Below, piece by piece: positions 27,101 to 40,332 of a stretch of 64,000 nt of DNA. The translations under genes were made by a program, and so were the position numbers. Below the pieces are notes generated by a model. It saw only the letters and a program-made list of their open reading frames with translations. It made no database searches and was not told the origin of the DNA. Origin of the DNA: Cristatella mucedo. Its lineage: Eukaryota; Bryozoa; Phylactolaemata; Cristatellidae. Numbering within the stretch: the first letter of the stretch is position 1; the number at the start of each line of letters is the position of its first letter. Where the stretch lies: NCBI GenBank assembly GCA_009760855.2, contig WPIO01000091.1:971001-1035000 (forward strand), read 5' to 3'.

Positions 27101-30100
27101 GAGAAAAAGCGTAAGGGAACAGGTAAACAATGCAGAATTCGATTTGGTGGAACATTAGCAGGTCGTACGCATATGGGAGCCAACCACAGTTACTTTATTG
27201 TGTTTTGCACGGAACTTAGCAAAAAGTAGTGGTTTCTCATCAGCAGAGGCACTGGATATTCCTGTGCATACCCTTGGAGTGAGATGGACTTGCAATGTAG
27301 CAATAGAGGACCAAATAGACCAGCTGCTGACAGAATAATGCTTGTTAATCCCAGAAAGGTAAGACCCCATTAATCAGATACAATACATCTGAGATACAGC
27401 TGCTTGAGCCAGGTGGTGCTGGAACGTCTTAGCTTGACGCATTTCCTGCAAGGCCTGCACTGAAAAGCCGTAATCTGCAGCTAGATGTACAAGCAGTCGC
27501 CTAAACAAGTGACTGTGATAGTGAGCAGCGATGTACCGCAGCATTTGAACAGCAGATGTCTGCCTGGAATAGGGCCACGACCTTGTTGCTGGGTTCTCCT
27601 AGGCTAGCCCCAAGCTCCTGCATAACCAACAAAAGCAATCCCTGTACTTTGTTAAAAATGCGCACTGCAGCTGTACAATTACATTCGCTTTTAAATGTAT
27701 CTTTTAAATACTACTAATTATAAGCAAACTAAGCAACTCATTAATGGATCCCAAACAAATGACTAAATCAAGAACTGTCTTCCACGGTGGCTTGCAAAAA
27801 TTTAACAAGCGCCTTGGTTCTGTTATGGCTAGATTATTGTAATTCCCTTTTGGCTGCGCTACCGAAAAAAAGTCACAAGGCCACTGCAACTGGTAATGAA
27901 TATGGCTGCAAGGCCAGTTTGCGAAGTGTCTCTATTGATGCAAAAGTGGCTGCCGGTGCATCAACGGAAACAGAGCAAAGTTCTTACACTGACCCACAAG
28001 GCCCTTCTCAGCTTGGCTCCTTCATATGTAACTGCGCTGCTGCATCAGTTTCAGCCTCCTCGTGCCCTCAGGTCCTGTATGGACAATAAATAACCTGTTC
28101 CATTTCTCTACGTAAAGACCGTTGGCAACAGAAGCTTTTGCTTTGCAGGTCATAGACTGTGGAACTCACTTCCATGATTCTTACGCAACAACAACTAATC
28201 TCCTGTTGCTGACTTTGGCACATCCTTTCCAGCCGTCCTGAGCTGCTACTACCAGGCTACTTACTACCTCAACTGCTCTATTGACTCAGCTATGCTTCTC
28301 ACTTTCTCTTTGTTGCGTGAGATTAAATTTGTTGGCGACGGAATGCGTACCAAACATACTTCGGCTTTGGGTGCTCTATATGAGACTCTCCTGACCTACA
28401 TAGTCTTTGTGGCTTTGTGAAGTTACAGATGGAGATACATTACATCGCGAGCACACGGGCTCTTGGGTGTGCCTATCGGCAGCCATGCATGCATCATCTA
28501 AAAAATTATAATCTTGCTTCTGACTTGCTCATAGGGGCGATGCCACGTGGGAGGCAAGGCCCAAAAGGAATGAAAAATTAGCATGCAATCATTGTGTCGA
28601 TTTGACATGCACTCAGCGACTGCCCATCGAGTAGAAGCAGGACATGATTTCATGATTCTGGGAAACTCTGTGGACCCAAGCATTTCAAAGTTTTTAAAAT
28701 AAAGCATTCCAATTAAAAAAGCCATCCACATATCCCAAATCAAAGACTGTCCTTGCCCCAGCCCCGGCCCGACGTAGGGGACTGCCAAGGCCTCTGCCCG
28801 CCCCTGCTGTTAGAGCATGAAATTGCCCCTGCACACCCTTGATTCCACCACTGGCTACATCCAAGTACTGGACAGCCACTTTTTGCTAGAGCAAAGTAAA
28901 CCAGCTATTCTAAAAATGTGATAAAATCTCACTTCATATCCAAAAGCCACACACGTGCCGTGGCTCACAGACAGTAAAAGTGCAGGGCGTGCCATTGTAC
29001 ACTCATTGCTGGATGCACTTCTGTTGGTGACAGGGTTACCCTAAAACCATTTATCTATGGCCTTCCAAGGATGTGGCCAGCTTTGGAGATACACAGCATT
29101 TACAAATAAAGGCAATTAATGAAAGAACTCAGGTTATTTATTAGTTTGACCTGCAGCTTGATTGCATGCTAGCAAGCTTTAAAGATGAATACTTGGGTTG
29201 CATACCATTAAATTAATTCTCACTAGTCTTATGTAATACTACCAGAGATGACTGGAAAGGCAGATAGTACCAACCAAAAGTTCTATTGAGGATCGCACAT
29301 CGTAAAGTAATTGCTGGTGATTTCTGCAGTGCTATTAGGCACTTTTGACTATGTATGGCAATCCTTGGGATTAAAGCATTCGTGGACAGACAGAATTGTT
29401 TGAAATGCAACGCAGCTACACGCATGTATACAGCATGGGTGCTAGCCATGGGGTAAGGTGCTTGCGCACCACAGCCCGGGTCGTGGGCTTGGTTCCTGCG
29501 GCAGCCTGCCACTTTCTATGCCCACTGAAAGCAGGAGCAATAGAAGCAAAGGCTTGCTTGGTTGGCAGATAAGGCGTTCGCCCCGACCAAGGTCTGGCTG
29601 AGGTCGTGTGCTCGAGCCCCAGGCATAAGTGAAGCGCCTGAATAGAGATTAAGTTCTCTTGGGGCGCTATACAAATGAATTATAATTTTTTTTATATTTT
29701 CTGTCACTGAATAAAGAAGGTAGCAGCGGACATTTACTGCATGCAGCTGTAGGCAGTCTGGCACCTGGCACCTGGTGTCTCCTGCTGCTGCTGCTGCTCC
29801 GCATGCCTCGGGCATCACTTGGCAGGGGGAAAAGTAGTCCAGTTAGAAGGCTTCAGTACAAGTGTGCTACACGAGCGCAGGGAGCGCAGCAAGAGCACCC
29901 TGCTACGGCAGCGACAGCAGCACCCAGCAGCCAGACAGCTGCTGAGGTCGGCAGAGCCGTTTGCAGCAGCAGTGGCACCACATGCTGCTATGCTGCTATG
30001 CAGCCTCCGATAGACAAGGCGCGCTACTAACCGCGCTTGTACAGGACGGCTAGCTCTGAGGAAACCTTAGAGGAGCGCAGCCCAGTGCATCCATGCGACT

Positions 30101-33100
30101 CGAGGCCCGTCGCTCATGCCACTGCAATACCAGGCCCACTGGCAGGAAGGAGCGCCCACTGGTGGCGGCCCACTACCTGACTCGTCCGCAGTCTTGCAGT
30201 AGCCGACGTACGCATGAAGGAAGCGAAGCACTCGCTCGACGGGCGAGGAGCCGGCGACGAAGGCCCTCAGGGAAGCTCTGAAGTCGGCAGGCCGCAGCTC
30301 GTGCAGGTCAGCGAGCGCGGCAACGGCTCGCTCGCGCACCTCGGCCATCACCGAACTTGAGTAGTGCGAGCACAGCGAGCAGCCGACAGTGATGACGATC
30401 CTGCAAAAATGCAGCCACACACTGGCAGCAGCTTGCCGCTGGTGGGAAAGCTGCCAAGCCACCAAAATGCATGCTTCTAGGTGACGATCATAGCGGCCGT
30501 GGCGGGATAGCAGCAGAAGCAGCAGCGTTGGCCTACAGTGGCAAACAAGGATCTCTGTCTGAGATGACAGCGGTTAGATCGCGACCGGTACAATCACCTG
30601 ATTTTTCACTGGCACTTCTAGTGAAGCGACTGCACAACTGATCACAAGGGCACCCACCTGTGTACTATGAGCACAAAGCTTGCAAGCTCTCACTGTATCC
30701 TGTGCACAGCCATCCTATCCTGCACACGAATTAACAATCAGCACACCATAGCAATCGTGAGTTTGACCGATCACTGTCATTCATCCTTGCTGTCGTTCAA
30801 CGACAGCCTTTTCTAGGGCCAACTCGCGGCAGCCGGTTCTGCCACAGCTTGTGTGTGCACTCACAGAAGCCAACGAGCAAAGCCGAGCACCGGCAGAAGT
30901 AAGAGCCAAAATGATTCGGCTCAGAGAACTCAGCGCACCTCACACCTCCCTTGCCGTGCTTAACCTGCTTCTGATCATTCTGGATCGCTAGCTTGAGGAA
31001 GGAACTCTTCCATCAGGGAAGCGCATCTTCAGTCATGCGTCTGGCTTACGTGACTTTTGAAATTTTCTTGAATCCAGGCATGCCCCTATTTATTTCAATA
31101 CAGGTTGCTTGCAGCCCACACGCATACACACGTGCACACACACACACCATGCAGACACAGAATACATCTTGCACACCTGCCTGCTTCCATTAACTTTAGA
31201 TTTGCATGCTAGGTAGAATCGCTACTGAATCGCCCACCCAGACATGTTCAGGCACCCGTATGGAGCATTGCATGCATGTGGCCGTGCTGGCATGCGACAG
31301 AGTTCGTGACAAGAGTCACTCGCCCTAAGTATGCAGTCTACAGTTGCGACAGCCTAGCTGAAGGCAGCCAGAGCACAATGTATGTACCAGAGATGATCAA
31401 AAAGTAAGGAGAAATCGGCTGTTTACGACCTATGCAGAGTGGAGCAGGCAGCAGACGACGCATGATCGAGCACACACTGATGACATTCCAGTTCTGCCCT
31501 GATGCTGCACGTATTCGCCGCAGAAGCTCATTTTAGTCTGCAGCTCTGTCTTTACTTACTCTACAACAGCATCGAGTGCCAACTGATACAGTTCCTTGGA
31601 AGTCCTTTCGATTTTGGACGGTGCGTCCGACTCACTGCCACCAGCGCTAGCCGATGTACCACTTTCGCCGAGGATGGTGTCTCCAATTTGCCACTCGCAC
31701 TTTTGCCGCTTCTGACAGCTCGACTGCCTGCTGCTGCCTGCCTGTGCCCTCAGCACGCCCAGGCCCAGGAGGCGCCGTATGATGCTCACAGCGTGGAGGC
31801 AGACCACGTGCGTGGCATCGTTTAGCACGGCCTGATGGACGGCCTTCAGTAATACGGCATAGTTAAGCATACCATTGTCCTGGATATAATGCATTGATCC
31901 GATGGCCTCTTCCTGAAACTGGCCTACAGCGCAGTCCAGAGCAGGGTGTGCAGCTGCGAGTGAAATCATGCCTGAACGGTGCTGGAGCAACGCGAAGGGT
32001 CACAGCAAGCACGGCATCTACACTAGTGTGCTAGTGCTTAAGTATGCACGAGCGGTGCCGTCAGCAGCATGCTCAACCCAGCGCTCCTCCACCCCTTCCT
32101 TAATGGGGGAATTCCGATACAGCTCAGAAGGCTTAACGCGCTTCAGCATAAAAAGGCGCAGATTGTATCTGTTTCTTCTGACTATAGCTGCCAGCTGGGC
32201 CTTATGTAACACCTACTGCAATATTGTTACATTATCCTGCCTAGACATGAAAATTCGGTATACGTGTTTTACTGCATGAATCTGCAGGTAGTTGCAGCAT
32301 GATCAAGCAAGCACGTTAGCGGATCTGATGGACTTCTGGCTCTGGTTCATACTACAGCACACAGACATCTTATATAGTTGCATTGCCTTTTATCCAACTG
32401 ACCACAGACACGTGCCTCACTCTGATTATGCGACAGTAGTCTTAAATAGCACAGCAAGCCGAATTCTTTTGAGTTTGCATTAGATCAGCATCAGTCAATC
32501 TGACCGCGTCAACCATTGCTAGCCATGTGCTGTCTTCTCATCATGTCATTTTCACTGGGTCGTAAGATGTCCCACTGAGGCTGCTTCCTCAAAGACCCTG
32601 GACGACATGTTGCTACCATCATGCACAGATAGGCTCACGAAGACCTGAAGCTGAGAGCATCAGGTCTGTCTTTGCAATACCCAACAAGGTCAAGAACTGG
32701 TGAAAGTTACCACCAATTGCGACACATGTCAGACAGCACCAGAGAGGTTAAAGAAACAACCCTTCCATTAAGGACCAGAGAGTCGGGTTTGGGCTTAACC
32801 AGGATTAGAAGCCAATGAGATCAAGACCTTAAAATTGCCAGGCACCTTAACCGCTAGACCAAACCAGCTCGGCGAATGCCAAGACAGGCTACCATTAAGT
32901 GTCAGATGCAGAGCTGTCCTGGGAAGGGTCAGAGGGAGGGTAGAGCTGACTGTCATAGACATTGCAATGAAAGCCAAGGCTCTGTGAAGGTGGTGCCGAC
33001 GTCGACCAGACGGAGAGTTTAGACGATGAAATGAAAGGAGCCAAGACCAAACCCCAATGTAAGCCATTTAATTTAACAGCCACATTTTAATAGTGGTAGA

Positions 33101-34105
33101 AGAGTCGTAACTTAACGATTAACACCACTTTCCGAAGGCAATAAAGGATCGCCCACTTCAGAACTTGAACTCACACCCTGGGTAGTGAAGAGCGATTACC
33201 TTACCCCTAGGCTAAGACTCAGGCCATTCTAAAAGGGTTCCCCCTAGGAAGACCGGCAGCCATTTACGTCTACACAACGACATCTCTCACACAGGCAGGA
33301 CCTAACCCATTTAGGAACTGTGGCAGTGATGCCTAGGTTTGTCCCGAGATATGCAAAAAGAATCTGGTGGTCAATTGTGTCAAATGCTGCTGAGAGATCT
33401 AGGAGCAGTAGCAGAGATGACCAACCAGTATTATTCAGAAAATCATTGCAAACTCGCAGCCCATCAGCTTCTGGACAATACTTAACTCTGAATCCCGACT
33501 ACACATTGCTAGCAAGATATGATGAACTGATGCATTGGTCTAGCTTTTGAGCACCACTCATTAAACTGTCTTGGATAAGAATGGCAGAAGAGAAACTGGA
33601 CGAAAGCTAATAAGGTCAAGATCTAAAGTTAGGATCTAGGGTCAACTTTCGATGTGCACCAGTCTGTCTTAAAGATAAAGTGCCATGTCAGCATGCACAA
33701 TTACTTTCCAGAAAATACTAGGCTGTTCAAAATACAGCTTCGGCATTGTCCAAGCCACCTTATTGTAACATCTTGCTGGCCTTGGCTTAATTTTAGCACG
33801 AACGAGAGCTGTTCGGAGGCTGCTGCCAAGAGCTCCTTTCTCCTGGAGCAGTGAGCCAGAGAGGAGCAGGGCCAGTGTGGTTAGAGAGCAAGAGCTTAAG
33901 AGCAGCAAGCCAGGAAACTCTGAGACAGGGATGGCGATTGGGCCTTTAGAATTGGTCTGATACCCACTGGAGCTGCTGATTGATGTTGGCTGGCCTGTCA
34001 ACCTCGGCCATAACCCTGTCCAAAAAGAATCGCCTGGAACCTATTCGGCATTCAAACTGGACAGGGGTGCCCTTCCGCTTGCTCTTGGTCTTTTGTTCGG
34101 CTTCT

Positions 34106-34197
<92 letters not shown>

Positions 34198-37100
34198 GCT
34201 TTGCTTCGACCCCGCCGGACTAATTTCTCTGAAAGCGAGGCTGTTTGCCGGCGATTGACGAAACAGCACTAGGAGGATTCGGTGGACCGCCGAATACGGT
34301 CGCATCACGCCAGAGCTAGCATTTTGTATTTTGTGTGGTCTCGGCATAAGGATTTGCCGGTGCGAGCTAGACGTAGTTGGTGTGGTGGGTGAGATATTCC
34401 GTTGGTTCGGGCTCCTTCGTCTATTTGGGCCGTTCCCCACTAGAGACGCACGTAGCCCAAGTGTGGAGACGTGTTTCTGCCGCAAGAGTGCTTGAGGTAG
34501 TGAGTGAGGTATTCCTGCCATTAAGGTGGAAGCGGAGCCCTAGTTCTTCAGTCAGGGTCTAGGCTCCGGTTCGGGCTCCGTCTATTTGGGTCAGTCCCCA
34601 CTGTAGATTTAGGTAGCCTAAGTGGGGGGTGGTGGACTCACGACCCCCTTTAGTAACGGTAAGTAGCTCAGTGCCAGAAACGCTCGTTTCGTGGGGGCCT
34701 GCATATTGCGCATCGACGCACACGCACCGAACGACATTAGGCGGTAGCTTACGCCGCTAGGTAAGTGGCAGGTTAAGCCTAATCTGCCGAGCCTACATTA
34801 TTGACGTTCCAATCGAGTTGGTACACAAGGTCGACCTGCAGAGATGCAATTTAAATTATGTATATACAGGTCTGCATTAAGAATCTGTGACATAGTATAA
34901 TACCTATTACTACCTAGGATGCACAACTTGTCAATATCTATCTCAACAGTTCTCATCAAGCCAGTTTGAGTAGATCAGCTGTCGGTGCAACAAAATCAAA
35001 ACCATAGAGCAGTCCAGCAAATAATATTGTAAGACACAGAGAGAAAAATCCCGGCAACTCCACAGAAATTCGGCTTACTTGATGTGTCCACCGTAATGCA
35101 TGGTTCTGATTTACAACGACGAGAGGGCAGTGTGGCCGGTAGGTCAATGGAGGTAGTGGCAGATGGCTTCTTCTGCAGATCCGAGCTTTCTGCACCAGGA
35201 TCAGCTCCCAACTCCGAGCTGGCACATTCATCAGGAGGTGTAATTCTGACGATGGGTGCACCTGATGATGGCCTTCTGATTGCAGTGCAAGAAGATGGCT
35301 GCATTGTAGAATTGGAGTCCGTGTGCTGCTGCAGTGCTGCTGCTGCTGAAGCACCTGCACATTCTGCTACGACTGCTGGGAGTTTTGCAGCAGATTCGTC
35401 ACACTGCGGCACACCATGGAGCAAGGGCACGGCAAGGCCACTGGTGGGAGCTGCCAAATTTGTCGCAGAAAGCTCACTTGCACGGGCTTGGCTGCTCTGC
35501 ATGTGCGTTTCCTTGGCTGCTAAAAGAAAAGTGGTGTGGCTGGCTGCAAGCGGATGGTGCAGCTAGAGGAACGAACACCAATCAAGCCAGTAGCCAAACG
35601 CTTGTCTTTGAAGGCTGCCTATCAGCACTCAATGGCCACGTGACTGCCTTTTGGCTAGCCGGTTTCGTGCACGTGATTTCCTTTGGTATATTAGAAGCAC
35701 ACACTCCCACAGCCCGAGGCACAGCTTGGAACAGGCAGTTTCTTCTAAAGAGCAGATATATTGCGATTATATGCTACTGCAACAAACGTGTTTTGTTTAA
35801 TTTCTGCTGATCAAAGAGAGTTATCCGAGGTATTAGACAGTCAAAGGTTGCTCGAGTGAATTTCAGTAACATAAGAATGGGGGTGAATTGGTATGGCTGC
35901 AGCCTCGGGCCTGTTATACGTATCTGCAGGTTACACCTGCCCGCTCACCAACTGATACACCTCCTGAGCGTGGGTAGCTGGCCCACAAGCCAGCTCCCTT
36001 GCAGAGGTGAGCTGCTTGTTGTAAGTGGACTTGGTTGTCAGGCCCCTTAATTTAAGGAGTTAGCCAGAACTCGATGTCACACAAATAGCTGCCCACTTGT
36101 AATATTACTGGGCAATATTATTTGTTTTACTTCCATCTTATAGAAAGTGATTGAACAGTGCTCGTGGACGATGGGTTACTTCCATCTTATAGAAAGTGAG
36201 TGAACAGTGCTCGTGGTTTGCATAGGCCGATGCTTTCGTCAGCATCAGCAAATAGAGATGACATGCAATAATCCTCACGTGTGCTTCGGAAGACCGTCCC
36301 CCCTCATCAACTGCCTCAACCATGACATTAGCGGCTGCTTGAGGTACGAATCGGTGTCAGGTGTTGATGATCGGCATGGGTGATAGATGAATAAAGTTTA
36401 TGGCCTGATAGCACAATAAGAAGGTGCTGTACTTATTGGCAGCTTGTGAGAAGATGTATTCTTCACCGTGTTTCTTTTTCAGTAAAGGGTCAGGATGACA
36501 GTTGGCTCAAGCATAAGCTTCACTTCCTGTCCAGAAGTTGTTCTAGTCCTTATTACCAATCAATGAATTTCTCTCAGACTGATTGCAAAATTACTGCAAT
36601 GTTCCACTGCAGTTTTTGATTTAACTGCACATAACAAGTGAGTGTTTTTCAGTTTAAAATATTTGGTCGGTCGAGTGCTGATATCAGCCAGTCGAGATGC
36701 TACGATGCTGAACTGATGAACAAACCATTTAGTGCTTGGCTCGTAGCCTAAGGGTGGGGTGCTTTCACAGCACGGCCTAGGTCGTATGTGCGAGTCCTGC
36801 ACCTGGTAAATCCTTGTTGACTGCTGCAAGCAAGAGAGATAGCTGCTACAACTTTTCTGCAGCTATGAGGCAGTCAAATCAGCTAACCTTTGCTTTTACT
36901 CTAAAATGGGGAAGCACCCGATTTCAAAAGATAAGCCATTTCCAGCACTTTCCTGTTTTGATTCCCAAAACCGTCTGCTCTGATCTGCTGGCAGATAATT
37001 GCCTATTAGTTGCCACCTTCTGCCAGTCCCAGCATCAACAGCCTTTCTCCTCTTTGCATCATTTTGAGACAAAACGAACTCTCTGTCTTCAAAAAGTTTG

Positions 37101-40100
37101 ATGAGATCCACGGCATGCCAGAGAGTAATGGCAAACAAGTGTGGAAGCTATTCTGAAAAGTTTTCCATTTTAGAAGATCGCATGAAGATTGTGGCCTCAC
37201 AGATTGATTTAACAGCAGTAGGTTTGCCGATCTCTGAACCTTTCATGGTCATATCATCATGCAACTGCATATGGAAGAGAGCTGTTAGCATCCCTTGATA
37301 TTTCAACCTGGATTCATTCTCAATCTACCCTGTCTTCCGCAATATGTTCCTAAGCCAGTTGTAGTCATTATGCATTAGAATTATTATTGGGCATTCGAGA
37401 AGATGCACAAGGTTTCAGGCATAATGCAGCCGAGCTTGAGATTGATATTGAAATGGCAGCTGCACAATCGTGTGTACATAAATCATAAATCAGCCGAGGC
37501 AACGATGATCATGTGGCTGGCCTTCGGTTCCTATCTGATCGCATGGTTACATCTTATCCGAGATCCTATCTGATAACATCTAATCTCATAACATAGGCAG
37601 CCATCTCGGTTGCACCGAGGGAGCTCGGCTTGGAGCACTGAACAACAAGGATTCGTATACTAATAGGGCGGTATATAATAGGCTCTAGCTAAAATCGCTG
37701 CATACCTGCCACGAAAGGAAGCGACTGCTAGCGATTGCACGCTTGCCCAAAATGATATACCCTATATAGCCGATGGCATGATGCGGCGGCTAGGCTGGCC
37801 ACGATGTAGGGGCTCGGATCCCCTCAGCAACCACTGAAATCTGCGAAAGAGCAAACCTGATCGCATGAGAATGCACGAATATAAAAAAAAATCCTAGCTA
37901 ATTAAACAGCCTCGTTTTGTATAGCGACAGAAGAGCCTTTACGGCTATCACCACCGCTTGCAGTGGCGATAAAGGATCGCCCACCACAGGAATCGAACCC
38001 ACGACCTCGGGGCCGAGGTCATGAAAGCAGCCGCCTTACCTAGTGTGCCATTACGGCTTATCAATAAACTAAAGAGGTCATTATTATTCTTAGCTAACAG
38101 CAGAAGGCATTGTCAGCTTATAGCCCCATGTTTCCAGAGCCCTGAAATGAGTGCATGCCATCGATCGGGCTGTTTCCACTGGGATAGGGTTGCTCCTTTT
38201 ACTGCACTTGTGCAACTCCTAAAAAAGTGGCAAATATTAGCATACGACTTTAAGTACTTGATTTTTTTTATTCAAACTATTTCTTAAGTAAAGAAAATCA
38301 GAATAATTCTTTTTGCAACCATCGCGGCAGCAGTAGAGTTACTTATGTGGATTATGTCCCTTAGTGGAGTCCTTATGGCCTTTCTCTACTGCACTTATAA
38401 ATACTGCAAACACATGCTATTTCATTTCAAAATAATGAGGGGACTTCAAATATAATTCATTTGTATAGCGCCCCAAGAGAACTAAATCTCTATTCAGGCG
38501 CTTCACATATGCCTCAGGGCTCGAGCCCACGACCTCAGCCAGACCTTAGTCGGGGCGAGCACCTTAACTGCTGGACCAACCCAGCTCGGCGACTTGCCGT
38601 TTATGGGGCAGTCTGCAAAAGAATGTGCATACATGATGAAAATGAATTAACACACATATGTACAAGCATTTGCCAAAGAATTTTTAAGCAAAAGCAACTT
38701 GCATTTTTTCCTATTTCAAAGGATAATTAAGACTGTACAGTTTTTCGGATTCTCTGTATTCTCTGTAGATTCTCTGATTCTCTGCCTGCTGAAATTGTGG
38801 AAACTATTACGATAACTACAACTTATTATCGTGCTTAGTTCTGCCATTTTTAAGATACAAATCGGACTGCTATTTACAAGTCATTTGGTTGAGGATGCGT
38901 TTAGTCAACGATGTATTAAAGGGTTACTAAGTGTCAGCATATTGCGACAAAACGCCTAGAGACAAGAGCCACTGACCATGCAAAGCCTGTGCTGGAACTG
39001 CAGACACAGGAGCATCTTCAGACGATGGCACTGCCATGCGATCGTCATACAAAACTGACATTGCAGCAGGAGGTAAAGAGTCTTTCTGCTGCATGCTGTC
39101 TGTGCTTCCACATGTTGACACCTGGAAGAACAATTGCAGGTGGACATTTCTATAGTCATATGCAGACGCATGCCTATGCGTCATACTGCCATAAGCTGAG
39201 TTCAAAATAGAGACGAGCCAAAGGGCGTCCACAGTAAGATTAGGTGCCAAAAGTTTCCTGTGAACGATCTAAATGCATGTGTAATAAAAACACCATGTTT
39301 TAATAGTAATTACATGCCCGGCCACAACCATCACGTCTACTTTTGTCGGCGACCAAAGAGTGTCTGCTTCGTGACTTCACACATCCAGGTAGGTGGACCT
39401 AATTCACACAAGCAGTCCGAGTAGGTGAAATGTGTCAAGGGTGCTATAGCTGTTAAGGGTGCTACAGCTGCAGAACCAAGATTTGGGCAAAAAGAAAAAC
39501 CGACTTTCTTCGAGAGCTTGTGCCATGGAATTGTAATAAAAAAATCTTGTAAAACAAGGCAAACACACATAAAAATGTAAGTTGGATTGCCCACTTTTCT
39601 GAAAGCTGAGCGAATACAATAGTGCATGAAATGACAGATAAAATGAATAAGAGCTGTCAGCTTTCATACTTTGTGTTCGAACAGCCAAGTGTAGCAGCTT
39701 CATATTCTACCAGATGGCTTGGTGGTGCTCAGGCAGCCATGCGAGCCAGCGACTTGCCAATAGATTAGCTAGGTATAGGCATAGCCTGCCCTTGGTGGGC
39801 TATTTGTGGGCGACTTCATGGTACTTGAGAAATGTTTCATGTTAGGCTTCGTGGTTTGGTAGGAGACTAAAGCCAGCAGGCTCCTCTGACGGGGGGGGGG
39901 ACATGGACTTGGCAGTACTTTAGGGAGTGGTGGTCGTCGTGCTCTGGGCAACACACAGGCTTTGCTTAGTACTAGTGTCTTGTTTCTGAGCTGCCAATAT
40001 CTTTCAGCAGAGGATCACCGGCCAATGCATGTATCGACAACTACTGCGAACACTCATCTTGTTTAGCAGTCGGATACACAAAATCCAGCAATGAATTATC

Positions 40101-40297
40101 ACATCACTTGGAAAGCATCCCATAATTTTCAGCAGTGTGCAGAAGGCTATCAACTAAAGCAGATCGCGTGCAAGCCTCAATTGTCCTTTTCAAAATTTCG
40201 AGTAATACCACACGAGCACATACACACACTCACAAAGACACTCACACACACATGCACACACCCACACACACACAGACACACACACAGAAACACACGT

Positions 40298-40332
<35 letters not shown>

